Shown piece by piece: positions 31,993 through 39,865 of a stretch of DNA of 43,386 bases. Origin of the DNA: CAYLPU01 sp964385635 (GTDB taxonomy: Bacteria > Chloroflexota > Anaerolineae > B4-G1). A program made the position numbers and the translations under genes. The notes under the pieces are model-generated. The model worked only from the letters and a program-made list of their open reading frames with translations. It did not search any database and was not told the DNA's origin. The stretch spans positions 1-43,386 of the forward strand of contig CAYLPU010000040.1 in assembly GCA_964385635.1 (NCBI GenBank), written 5' to 3'. Positions within the stretch are counted from its first letter, which is position 1. Each line of letters opens with the position of its first letter.

Positions 31993-32014
31993 TTACCACA
32001 ATAGGTGGTACAAT
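31993..32014 (+). promoter_or_regulatory. Inverted TACCAC/GTGGTA site with a -10-like box
   Basis: TACCAC and GTGGTA are 6-base inverted arms around AATAG, and GTGGTACAAT forms an extended -10-like box (TACAAT at 32009-32014). It resembles the operator-promoter region before the DUF1670 operon. What follows is not an intact gene, so this may be the control region of a lost copy. Confidence 0.4.
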
Positions 32015-32026
32015 GAAATCGGGTGA

Positions 32027-32122
32027 CTGGCCTATTTCGCTGTCGTGACCCCACTGCTGCGGCATCTGCACTCCCTCGGCATCCTGAATAGCGTGACCTA
32101 CGAGTTGAAGGGAACAATCTGA
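32027..32122 (+). pseudogene. Gene remnant (C-terminal fragment)
   Basis: One frame reads LAYFAVVTPLLRHLHSLGIL, then NSVTYELKGTI and a stop (32120-32122). The composition looks like the end of a protein, but it is only 31 residues and has no start. I do not recognise the parent. It lies between the DUF1670 pair and the WYL gene, a region of about 380 bases without an intact gene. Confidence 0.3.
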
Positions 32123-32144
32123 ACCCACTTCCCCTTCCATCAAA

Positions 32145-32156
32145 TTGCGCTACAAT
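32145..32156 (+). promoter_or_regulatory. Probable promoter of the WYL regulator gene
   Basis: TTGCGCTACAAT here matches the TTGCGCTATAAT box of the trmI promoter (105-116), with TACAAT as the -10. No clear -35 is visible. The start codon is 75 bases downstream and the palindrome at 32200 lies between. Confidence 0.4.
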
Positions 32157-32199
32157 TATGCCAGGAATTGTCACAAACCTGGTGTAGAATACTGCCATG

Positions 32200-32218
32200 G
32201 ACTGTCCACTGGACGGTC
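32200..32218. promoter_or_regulatory. Palindromic operator before the WYL gene
   Basis: GACTGTCCA (32200-32208) and TGGACGGTC (32210-32218) are inverted arms around one C, with one mismatch. It lies 12 bases before the start of the WYL regulator gene, which suggests autorepression when the gene was intact. Confidence 0.45.
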
Positions 32219-32852
32219 GAGGGAGAACGAATGTCAAACACCGCTACTCGGCTCATCACGCTGATCATGCTCCTGCAGCGGCGGCCCAACCAGAAGGCAG
32301 CCGAACTGGCGGAGGAACTGGGCGTCTCGGTGCGCACGATCCAACGCTACATCGGTATGCTGGACGAGATGGGCATCCCGGTCTATTCCGAACGCGGGCC
32401 CCACGGCGGTTTCTCCCTGGTACGTGGCTATCGCATGCCCCCGCTCGTCTTCACTCCAGAGGAGGCTGTCGCCGTCTACCTGGGCACCAGCCTGGTGGAG
32501 GAGATGTGGGGACGGTTGTACCGCGACGCCGCGCAGGGGGCACTGGCCAAACTGGATAATCTCCTTCCCAATGAGCAGCGGCACGAGGTCGCCTGGGCGC
32601 GCCGGACGCTGCTGGCGACTGGGTTTCACCGCACCGACTACACGCCACTGGCGCCACTACTCGAAAAACTGCGCCGCGCCACCCGCGAACGACGACGAGT
32701 CACGATGGTCTACCGCAGCCGAGGCCAGCCCAAACCCCTGCGGCGCGACCTCGATCCCTACGCACTGATCCACCGCTGGGGCTGGTGGTACGTCGTCGGC
32801 CACTGCCACCTGCGCGAGGATATGCGCACGTTCCGCGTAGATCGCATTGTCG

Positions 32853-32963
32853 TATCTTCTCAATATCTTGGGGCAAGGGCAGCGTAGGGCGGTTTTGCTA
32901 ACCGCCACAGGGTCGGACAGCAAATCCGACCTACTTTCGCCCCAACTTTTTGAGAAGATGCGT
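32853..32963. mobile_element. MITE-like element in the WYL gene
   Basis: About 110 bp, flanked by ATTGTCG on both sides (32846-32852 and 32964-32970; 9 of 10 bases match if CGCATTGTCG/CGTATTGTCG are compared). The ends are inverted: ATCTTCTCAA....TTGGGGC on the left and its complement on the right (GCCCCAA....TTGAGAAGAT). Inside lies the 51-bp GTAGG...CCTAC double hairpin. It has no gene. Its TAG at 32885 ends the WYL frame. Confidence 0.75.
32884..32934. repeat. 51-bp double-hairpin repeat, copy 2
   Basis: The ends are GTAGG and CCTAC. Hairpin 1 is GGCGGTT/AACCGCC (32888-32906) with loop TTGCT, and hairpin 2 is GGTCGGA/TCCGACC (32911-32931) with loop CAGCAAA. Same length and architecture as 13030-13080 although the stems differ in sequence, so the structure seems to be what is conserved. 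Confidence 0.8.
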
Positions 32964-33369
32964 ATTGTCGAACTGACACTGCTCGACCAGACCTTTGACG
33001 TGCAGGCCGACTTTGACGTTCAGAAATACCTGGCGGCGGAGCAACAGATGGAGCCACGGGTGCAGGTCCGCATGCGCTTCGCGCCGGAGGCGGCGCTCCA
33101 GGCATTGGACAACCGCGCCTCCTGGGAGACGGTAGACGAGCAGCCCGACGGCTCGGTGATCGTCACCTTCGCCGTGACGGACCTGGAGTGGGCGGCCTGG
33201 ACGGCGTTGGGTTACGGGCCCCAGGCCGTCGTGCTGGAGCCGGAGGAACTGCGTCGCCGGGTGAGCGAGCGGGCTTGCGCCATCGTTGCGCTGTACGCCT
33301 CCACTGCGGCGACGCCTTGACCAGCAGCAGGGCCATCTGAGTGTAAGAGCCTGTAAGTGAAGGAGAGCC

Positions 33370-33903
33370 ATGGAACCAAGGATCATAAAAAAGGGCCAGA
33401 TTACGTTAGTGGGGTTCAGTTTCTTTGGAGATCCATTTGCCGAAAGTGGCGGCTGGACCGAGGAGAACGAGATCGGAAGACTCTGGAATCGGTTCACGAT
33501 CTACCTGACTGACCACCGTGATCGCATCAAGCATATCAAAGACGACGCCTGTGCTTATGAAGTGCACGTCGAAAGCGAGGAGACGGCCTCGAAAGGACAT
33601 CGAGAGATATTCGTTGGGGTGGAGGTGGAGAGACTTGAGGACATACCGGTCGAGATGCTGGTCAAGATACTCCCGCCTGCCCAGTACGCCGTGTTCACGC
33701 TCAACGGAGAGCAGATCACGTCTGATTGGTCCAGGATGATCTGGGAATGGATGTCTGGTGCCGGCTACGAGTCCGCTTACGAGTATGGCTTTCAACTGTG
33801 CGATCAACGTTTCAAGGGATTGGACAATCTGGAAGGGTCGGAATTGGACGTTTACGTCCCTGTAAAGCCTGCTGACAATGTCCCAACTGACGGCAATAGG
33901 TAA
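33370..33903 (+). CDS. GyrI-like effector-binding domain protein
   Basis: A 177-residue protein with a GyrI-like / AraC effector-binding domain over its whole length: GQITLVGFSFFGD, the central YEVHVESEE, VGVEVERLEDIPVEMLVKILP and the end ELDVYVPVKP. Such domains bind hydrophobic cations and other small molecules. The DNA-binding part is absent here but the next gene, overlapping by 26 bases, encodes an AraC HTH with its own GyrI-like domain, so the two may work together. ATG 33370 follows AAGGAGAG. Confidence 0.85.
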   Translation: MEPRIIKKGQITLVGFSFFGDPFAESGGWTEENEIGRLWNRFTIYLTDHRDRIKHIKDDACAYEVHVESEETASKGHREIFVGVEVERLEDIPVEMLVKILPPAQYAVFTLNGEQITSDWSRMIWEWMSGAGYESAYEYGFQLCDQRFKGLDNLEGSELDVYVPVKPADNVPTDGNR

Positions 33904-34726
33904 AGCGCTCGATTTTATCGAGGGCAATCTCAGGGAGAACATCGGAGTCGCTGATATGGCTGATGCGGCAGGCTATTCGCTGTATCACTTCTGCCGGGTG
34001 TTTAACGGCATCGTACACCATACGCCGTATGACTATCTGATGCGCCGGAGGCTGTCTGAATCCGCCCGGGTGATGATTGAGACCGACAGAAAGATCATTG
34101 ACGTCGCCTTTGAGTACCAGTTCAACAGCCCTGAGACGTACTCGCGTGCTTTCAAGCGTATGTTCGGTATGCCGCCCTACCGGTGGAGAAACCAGAGAGC
34201 AGTGGACGAACGGCTCTGGATGCCCAGGCTGACCCTCGAGTACATTCAGCACATCAACAAAGGGGATTATTTGAAGCCTGTACTGGTGGAAAGGGAGGCC
34301 CTTCGAGTCATGGGGCTAATGTCCCTGGTCCAGGACCGAATGGTAATTCCGCACCTCTGGGAAATCCTGACCCAGGAGCTCGGTCGGGCGGAAAGCGCCA
34401 GTGCGCTGAGAGAGTACTACGGCATCGCCTGGTATCCGAGGGGGTGGGAAAGGGATGGCTTTTTTTACATGGTGGCTGTAGAGACCAAATCTCTGGATGG
34501 GCCACATCCCGCTCTGGTCGTAAAAGTGATCCCATCGTTGACGTATGCCAGGTTTGTCCATAAGGGCCCCCGCAGAGATCTCGAACTGACTTTGGACTAT
34601 ATCTACCAAACGTGGTTGCCACAATCTGATATGCGCTTGTCCCACCCACTGGAAATCGAATACTACGGACGGGACTTTTCTGATCACAAAGAACCTGAAT
34701 GGGAGATTTACATTCCCATCAAGTAG
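33878..34726 (+). CDS. AraC family regulator with GyrI-like domain
   Basis: A 282-residue regulator. The AraC HTH pair is at residues 8-105 (LDFIEGNLRENIGVADMADA, AGYSLYHFCRVFNGIVHHTP, YDYLMRRRLSESARVMIE, FNSPETYSRAFKRMFGMPP). The C-terminal GyrI-like domain (about 125-282) ends EWEIYIPIK. This is the arrangement of Rob/SoxS-like sensors of the BmrR/GyrI type. Translation is coupled to the preceding effector-domain gene by a 26-base overlap. Targets are unknown; the TrmO and WYL genes nearby show no obvious matching operator. Confidence 0.92.
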   Translation: MSQLTAIGKALDFIEGNLRENIGVADMADAAGYSLYHFCRVFNGIVHHTPYDYLMRRRLSESARVMIETDRKIIDVAFEYQFNSPETYSRAFKRMFGMPPYRWRNQRAVDERLWMPRLTLEYIQHINKGDYLKPVLVEREALRVMGLMSLVQDRMVIPHLWEILTQELGRAESASALREYYGIAWYPRGWERDGFFYMVAVETKSLDGPHPALVVKVIPSLTYARFVHKGPRRDLELTLDYIYQTWLPQSDMRLSHPLEIEYYGRDFSDHKEPEWEIYIPIK

Positions 34727-34897
34727 ATTGAGGCCCTCTTCCTCCTGGTAATCCAGCGCAAGAATCGTCAAAATCAAACTGAAACGGGACGGTCTTGACA
34801 CTGGATTGAGCAATAGACGTCAAGCAAGTCGTCTCCATCTGTGCTATCATGGCACTACAATAGGCTAGAGTAACTGATAGACAAAAAGGAGGACGAT

Positions 34898-35383
34898 ATG
34901 AGCCAGCAACCGTCGATTCAAGAAGCAAAAACTTTCAACATCTTTCCGGTGGGATATGTGCGCAGGGAGAATGAACGGACATACCTGGAGATCCTACCCT
35001 CCTACGTCCCTGCCCTGAAAGAACTGGAACGTTTCAGCCACGTGCAAGTGTTCTGGTGGTTCAGTGAGTTTCAGGATGATATGTATCGCCAGGTCACCCA
35101 AAGCGACAGGGCTCCCTACGATGCGCCGGTTCTGGGCGTGTTCGCGTGCCGGTCGCCTGTTCGTCCCAATCCCATCGGCCTGACCACAGCGAAAATACTG
35201 GACGTCAACCGGGACAAGGGTGAGGTCGAGATCGCCAACATTGATGCGTTTGATGGTACACCGGTCCTGGACTTGAAAGCCTACATCCCGGTCTGTGATC
35301 GCGTGGAGAACGTGCGGGTTCCCGAGTGGGCCTCCGATTGGCCCGAGTGGCTGCCGGAAGAAGGACTGGGGCTCGAGGAGTGA
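34898..35383 (+). CDS. trmO: tRNA t6A37 methyltransferase, TrmO (TsaA) family
   Basis: A 161-residue TrmO-like protein. TrmO N6-methylates threonylcarbamoyladenosine at position 37 of certain tRNAs with SAM. Hallmarks: FNIFPVGYVRRENERTYLEI, the conserved GVFACRSPVRPNPIGLTTAKI and DAFDGTPVLDLKAYIP. The protein is shorter than E. coli TrmO, matching the common single-domain form. ATG 34898 has AAGGAGGACG upstream. The segment before it (34727-34897) contains TTGACA at 34795 but no well-spaced -10. A strong terminator follows 70 bases after the stop. Confidence 0.88.
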   Translation: MSQQPSIQEAKTFNIFPVGYVRRENERTYLEILPSYVPALKELERFSHVQVFWWFSEFQDDMYRQVTQSDRAPYDAPVLGVFACRSPVRPNPIGLTTAKILDVNRDKGEVEIANIDAFDGTPVLDLKAYIPVCDRVENVRVPEWASDWPEWLPEEGLGLEE

Positions 35384-35452
35384 GGCGATTACCTGAGCCG
35401 ATGCTCGCAGCGTCAAATTAGTTAGGGCAAGAGACCGAAAGGTTTGTGACTG

Positions 35453-35486
35453 CCAGGGACGATCCGCAAGGATCGTTCTTGGTTTT
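35453..35486 (+). terminator. Rho-independent terminator after trmO
   Basis: CCAGGGACGATCC (35453-35465) and GGATCGTTCTTGG (35470-35482) form a 13-bp stem with two G-T pairs and a GCAA tetraloop, followed directly by TTTT. It separates trmO from uvrA. Confidence 0.85.
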
Positions 35487-35612
35487 GTCGCGCCGTATGG
35501 ATGGGTTCCTGTCTTGGTCACTGGGCGATAGTCCACGTGACACAGAAACCTTAAAACTGTCGAGATGTCACCTTTTCCTCGCTAAAATATGACACTCTTT
35601 GACAGGTATCGA

Positions 35613-35645
35613 TGGTATACTCTGAATCGTTTAGAACGTACGTGC
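35613..35645 (+). promoter_or_regulatory. uvrA promoter with possible SOS box
   Basis: TGGTATACT (35613-35621) is an extended -10; the TTGACA at 35599 is too close (11 bp) to be its -35. GAACGTACGTGC (35634-35645), just after the expected start, differs at one base from GAACNNNNGTTC, the LexA box known from Gram-positive bacteria. SOS control is therefore possible but unproven. Confidence 0.4.
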
Positions 35646-35672
35646 AAGATGAACGAGAGGTGAGACCCCACG

Positions 35673-38594
35673 ATGTACCCTGACGAGATTCTCATTCGCG
35701 GAGCCAAGGAACACAACCTGAAGAACATTGACGTGAGACTGCCGCGCTTCAAACTGGTGGTGATCACGGGGGTCTCGGGCAGCGGCAAGTCATCGCTGGC
35801 CTTCGACACGCTCTACGCCGAAGGCCAGCGACGCTACGTCGAGTCTCTCTCTTCCTACGCCCGCCAGTTCATCGGCCAGATGGAGAAGCCGAAGGTGGAC
35901 TTCATCGGCGGCCTCAGCCCGGCGATTGCTATTGAGCAGAAGGCGGTGAGCAAGAACCCTCGCTCGACCGTGGCGACGGTCACAGAGATCTATGACTACC
36001 TGCGGGTGCTCTTCGCCCGCGCTGGCGTGCCGCATTGCCCGCAGTGTGGGCGCGAGGTGCGCGCCCAGTCGGCGCAGGAGATCGTGGGGCAGGTGGCGGC
36101 GCTGCCGCTTGGCACGCGCTTCCAGGTGCTGGCCCCGCTGGCCCGCAACCGCAAGGGCGCTTTCAAGGATACGTTTGCTCAGGCGAGCGCCGATGGCTTC
36201 GCCCGCGTGCGGGTGGATGGCGATATCCTGGGCTTGGACGAAAAGATCACGCTTGACAAGAAGAATAAACACAACATTGAGTTGGTGGTGGATCGACTGG
36301 TTGTACCGATGGGAGTAAATGAGGTAAATGAGGAAGGAGTGAATGAGGTACCCCCTCATTACTCATCTACTTCCTCTACCTCATCTGCTTCATTTACTTC
36401 CTCTTCCTCCTTCCGCTCACGTCTCACAGACTCGATTGAAACCGCTTTGCGGGCTGGGGATGGGCTAGTCATCATTGACCAAGGGAACGGCAACGAGTGG
36501 ATGCTCTCAGAGCGAAACGCTTGCCCAGAGTGTGGGTTGAGTTTCCCAGAGTTGACACCTGCGATGTTCAGCTTCAACTCGCCGATGGGGATGTGCCCCG
36601 AGTGCAATGGCCTGGGTGCTAAGATCGAGTTCGACCCACAGATGTTCTATGAACCGGACAAGACGTTACACGAGGGGGGAATGCGTGCCTGGGGCGAGTT
36701 GGGCAAGAAAAAGAAGAGCGGCACGTACCAGGCAGCCAAGCAGATTGTGGAGCAGTTCGGCCACGATTTGGACACGCCGTGGTGTGAACTATCGGAGGAG
36801 TGCCAGCACGCCATCCTCTATGGCGGCGCCAAGGTGGTTTGGGAGTGGGCAAGCGAACGCGGATCGGGGCAATACGAGGGAACACATGAAGGGGTTGTTC
36901 CCTCGATCCGCCGCCGTTATAACCAGACCAAGTCGGACTGGACACGCCGTTGGTACGCCACCTTTATGAGTCAGCAACCCTGTTCCACCTGTCACGGCCA
37001 ACGGTTGCGCCCGGAGAGCGCGGCGGTGACTGTCGGAGGTCAGACGATCAACCAAGTCACAGCGATGAGCATCGGCGAGGCACTTCAGTGGGTCGAGGGG
37101 TTGTGGCCACGGCTATCATCGGAACAGATCGAGATCGGCGAGGAAGTGCTGAAGGAGATCAGCGAGCGACTCCGGTTCCTGATGAACGTGGGCCTGCACT
37201 ACCTGACGCTCAACCGCCCTGCGCCGACGCTCTCCGGCGGAGAGGGGCAACGCATCCGGCTGGCCAGCCAGATCGGCTGCGGATTGGTGGGTGTGCTCTA
37301 CATCTTGGACGAGCCAAGTATTGGTCTGCATCAGCGCGACAACCGCCGCTTGCTGGACACGCTGGAACGGCTGCGCGACATGGGCAACACCGTCATCGTC
37401 GTAGAGCACGATGAGGAGACGATACGCACCGCTGACTGGATCGTGGACCTGGGGCCGGGGGCGGGCATCAACGGTGGCTGGGTGGTGGCCGCCGGGCCGC
37501 CACAGGCGATTGTGGAGCATCCCGACTCGCTGACCGGGCGCTACCTGCGGGGTGAGTTGAAAGTGACCTCACCTAACGGCCAGCGGCGGCCGATCAATGG
37601 GCAGTGGCTCACGGTCGTTGGTGCGCGGCAGAACAATCTCAAGAACCTGGAGGTGCGCTTTCCGCTGGGGCTGTTCACCTGCGTCACCGGCGTCTCGGGC
37701 AGCGGCAAATCGTCGCTGGTGGCGCAGACGCTACACCCGGCGCTGGCCCAGGCGCTGCACCGCGCGACCCAGAAAGCAGGCGAGCACGACAGCGTCGAGG
37801 GACTGGAGCACGTGGACAAGGTGATCAGCATCACTCAAGATCCCATCGGGCGCACGCCCCGCTCCAACCCGGCCACCTACGCCCAGGTGATGACGCTCAT
37901 CCGCGAGTTGTTCGCCAAGATGCCGGAGGCGAAGGCGCGGGGCTACAGGCCGGGGCGGTTCAGTTTCAACGTCAAGGGGGGCCGCTGCGAAGCCTGCAAG
38001 GGTCACGGCAAGAAGAAAGTGGAGATGCACTTTTTGCCCGACGTGTGGGTGACGTGCAACGTGTGCAAGGGTACGCGCTTCAACCGGGAGACGCTGCAGA
38101 TCCGCTACAAGCGGAAGAACATCGCCGACGTGCTGGATATGGACGTGGAGGAGGCGCTGGACTTTTTCGGCAACGTGCCCAAGATCAAGCGCATCCTGCA
38201 GACGCTAGCCGATGTGGGGCTGGGCTACGTCAAGTTGGGCCAGAGCGCGACGACGCTCTCCGGCGGCGAGGCGCAGCGGGTCAAACTGGCCAAGGAACTG
38301 GCCCGCGTCTCCACCGGCGACACGGTCTACATCCTGGACGAGCCGACCACCGGCCTGCACTTTGCCGACATCCAAAAGTTGCTGGACGTGCTCCACCGGT
38401 TGACCGACGCCGGCAACACCGTCATCGTGATCGAGCACAATATGGACGTGATCAAGACGGCGGATTGGATCGTGGACCTGGGGCCGGAGGGGGGCGACGA
38501 GGGCGGGTACATCGTCGCGCAGGGGACGCCGGAGGAGGTGGCGCAGGTGAAGGGGAGTTATACGGGGCAGTTCTTGAAGGGCGTGCTTCTTTGA
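35673..38594 (+). CDS. uvrA: Excinuclease ABC subunit UvrA
   Basis: A 973-residue UvrA, the damage-sensing dimer of nucleotide excision repair. It has two ABC ATPase modules with Walker A GVSGSGKSS (about residues 31-39 and 673-681), zinc sites CPQC...CPEC/CPEC and CEACKGHG...CNVCKGTRF, signature motifs LSGGEGQRIRLA and LSGGEAQRVKLA, and Walker B YILDEPSIGLH and YILDEPTTGLH. It is about 30 residues longer than usual because residues 212-247 are a low-complexity insertion (VNEVNEEGVNEV, then Ser/Thr-rich) between VDRLVVP and RSRLTDSIETAL. ATG 35673 follows GAGAGGTGAG. The insertion is in frame and should be a surface loop. Confidence 0.97.
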   Translation: MYPDEILIRGAKEHNLKNIDVRLPRFKLVVITGVSGSGKSSLAFDTLYAEGQRRYVESLSSYARQFIGQMEKPKVDFIGGLSPAIAIEQKAVSKNPRSTVATVTEIYDYLRVLFARAGVPHCPQCGREVRAQSAQEIVGQVAALPLGTRFQVLAPLARNRKGAFKDTFAQASADGFARVRVDGDILGLDEKITLDKKNKHNIELVVDRLVVPMGVNEVNEEGVNEVPPHYSSTSSTSSASFTSSSSFRSRLTDSIETALRAGDGLVIIDQGNGNEWMLSERNACPECGLSFPELTPAMFSFNSPMGMCPECNGLGAKIEFDPQMFYEPDKTLHEGGMRAWGELGKKKKSGTYQAAKQIVEQFGHDLDTPWCELSEECQHAILYGGAKVVWEWASERGSGQYEGTHEGVVPSIRRRYNQTKSDWTRRWYATFMSQQPCSTCHGQRLRPESAAVTVGGQTINQVTAMSIGEALQWVEGLWPRLSSEQIEIGEEVLKEISERLRFLMNVGLHYLTLNRPAPTLSGGEGQRIRLASQIGCGLVGVLYILDEPSIGLHQRDNRRLLDTLERLRDMGNTVIVVEHDEETIRTADWIVDLGPGAGINGGWVVAAGPPQAIVEHPDSLTGRYLRGELKVTSPNGQRRPINGQWLTVVGARQNNLKNLEVRFPLGLFTCVTGVSGSGKSSLVAQTLHPALAQALHRATQKAGEHDSVEGLEHVDKVISITQDPIGRTPRSNPATYAQVMTLIRELFAKMPEAKARGYRPGRFSFNVKGGRCEACKGHGKKKVEMHFLPDVWVTCNVCKGTRFNRETLQIRYKRKNIADVLDMDVEEALDFFGNVPKIKRILQTLADVGLGYVKLGQSATTLSGGEAQRVKLAKELARVSTGDTVYILDEPTTGLHFADIQKLLDVLHRLTDAGNTVIVIEHNMDVIKTADWIVDLGPEGGDEGGYIVAQGTPEEVAQVKGSYTGQFLKGVLL
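36306..36413. repeat. In-frame low-complexity inverted-repeat insertion in uvrA
   Basis: GTAAATGAG (36315-36323), GTAAATGAG (36324-36332) and GTGAATGAG (36339-36347) are followed by a CT-rich right part that is an imperfect inverse of them (CTCATTACTCATCTACTTCC, TTCATTTACTTCC). The centre AATGAGG-TACCC-CCTCATT (36342-36360) is a perfect hairpin. About 108 bp, divisible by three, placed between two conserved UvrA segments. Confidence 0.8.
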
Positions 38595-38658
38595 CGGCGG
38601 AAAGAATATCTCCAGTGAGATGGCAGCTTACCATACTCGCACTCAAGGAGGTACATCA

Positions 38659-39687
38659 GTGATAGCGATGAAACTAGACAAGGGAGACATGATCGGCGTG
38701 GTCTCGCCGTCAACTCCTACAACACCCGGGGACTTGAAACTTGACAAAGGTGTTCGATTTCTGGAAGATGTGGGGTTTCAGGTCATTATTGGGAAGCATG
38801 TGTTCTCAAGAACCTGGGGTTACTGTGCATCTCCACAGGAAAAAGCTGCGGACATAAATAATATGTTCGCAGATCAATCGATAAAAGCGATCGTCTGTTC
38901 TCAGGGCGGAGACACAGCAAATGCTTGCCTGCCTTACCTCGATTGGAGTGTCATCGAGGAGAATCCCAAGATCTTTTTGGGCATCAGCGACATAACCGTC
39001 TTGCTGAATGCCATTCACACGAAAACAGGTTTGGTTACTTTTCACGGCAACGATGTCATGTGGGGATTCGGTATGGATCCTACGCCTTACGATGTACAGG
39101 AATTCGTCAGTCGGCTCATGAAAGCTGAAATTGGGGCAGTCAACGCCAACGGAAAACGGGAAGCAGTACGCGGTGGCGCTGCTGAAGGGAGACTGCTGGG
39201 CGGCAATCTCAACGGCCTGCTGAAACTGGCAGGGACACCCTATTTCCCCGATTGCACAGAGTCTATCCTATTTGTGGAAGGCATTGGGCTTGCACCGGAA
39301 GAATGTGATTACAAGTTCCATCAACTCAAGCAAATCGGCGTATTTGACAAGGTGCAAGCTGTGATCATCGGTTACATTGACGGATTGGACAACAAAGCGG
39401 ATGAGCCCCTAAAGATGCAAGACGTTTTGCTGAGAGTCACCTCGGAATGTGAGTTCCCCATCCTGAAGGTTAACGACTTTGGTCACAACTGCCCTAACAC
39501 TACCTTGCCGGTAGGTGCCAAAGTGAGAGTCGAGGCAGATAAGCAAGAAATGGCAATCCTGGAGGAGTGCGTCAGGACGATTCCTTCACCGAACTATGAG
39601 AACGACGATCGTTTGCACGTGCCGTCGGTGATCACGAGTTATACCGAAGCAGGACCTCGAAAGATAGAGCTGGTCAACAAGCAGTAG
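38659..39687 (+). CDS. S66 family peptidase (LD-carboxypeptidase/MccF-like)
   Basis: A 342-residue S66 peptidase. The family includes LdcA, which trims murein tetrapeptides, and MccF, which cleaves microcin C. The nucleophile elbow is GISDIT (Ser110), and the other triad members are likely Glu207 (FVEG) and His276 (NDFGHNCPNTTLPVG). SQGGDTANACLPYLDW precedes the nucleophile. GTG 38659 is preferred, 7 bases after AAGGAGG (38645-38651); ATG 38668 would be 16 bases away. Sequence does not separate peptidoglycan recycling from a self-immunity or peptide-detoxification role. It stands alone behind uvrA. Confidence 0.88.
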   Translation: MIAMKLDKGDMIGVVSPSTPTTPGDLKLDKGVRFLEDVGFQVIIGKHVFSRTWGYCASPQEKAADINNMFADQSIKAIVCSQGGDTANACLPYLDWSVIEENPKIFLGISDITVLLNAIHTKTGLVTFHGNDVMWGFGMDPTPYDVQEFVSRLMKAEIGAVNANGKREAVRGGAAEGRLLGGNLNGLLKLAGTPYFPDCTESILFVEGIGLAPEECDYKFHQLKQIGVFDKVQAVIIGYIDGLDNKADEPLKMQDVLLRVTSECEFPILKVNDFGHNCPNTTLPVGAKVRVEADKQEMAILEECVRTIPSPNYENDDRLHVPSVITSYTEAGPRKIELVNKQ

Positions 39688-39714
39688 ACCTGTTGCACCC
39701 AAGGAGGCAACTTG

Positions 39715-39846
39715 ATGCATCAAGTGGAACTCTACGGTACTTACAAACAGATGGGACATCAACTGGGGATCCCGGCGAACGGCAACTGGACATCGCAGCA
39801 GGTTATCCCTGCCAGGCGGAGTACCAAACGGTGGATTTCTGAACAA
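39715..39846 (+). pseudogene. N-terminal fragment of a C45-like peptidase/acyltransferase
   Basis: ATG 39715 follows AAGGAGGCAACTTG, a proper ribosome site. The first residues MHQVELYGTYKQMGHQLG look like the start of C45 (acyl-CoA:6-APA acyltransferase-like) proteins. After LG the frame loses any resemblance and runs into the next gene's region. Most of the gene has been deleted. The identification rests on 18 residues and is tentative. Confidence 0.35.
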
Positions 39847-39865
39847 AATGACAGGAGGACGCGAA

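Larger units (their letters stand above)
32231..33320 (+). pseudogene. HTH-WYL transcription regulator, interrupted by a small element
   Basis: The first part (32231-32887) has a DeoR/HTH_11 HTH (LAEELGVSVRTIQRYIGMLD), SERGPHGGFSLVRGY and most of a WYL domain (LDPYALIHRWGWWYVVGHCH; FRVDRIV). It then reads into foreign sequence (VSSQYLGARAA) and stops. The rest continues in another frame from 32964 (RIVELTLLDQTFDVQADFDV) to 33320. Deleting 118 bases, 32852-32969, joins the halves as FRVDRIVELTLLDQTFD, the normal WYL C-terminus. ATG 32231 follows GAGGGAGAA. A truncated HTH protein might still be made. WYL proteins usually sense ligands or nucleic acid. Confidence 0.85.

Noticed and set aside
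37604..38662. 352-residue plus-strand frame within uvrA
   Set aside because: It is the alternative frame of well-conserved UvrA sequence; composition is Arg/Gly/Ala-rich as typical of shadows.
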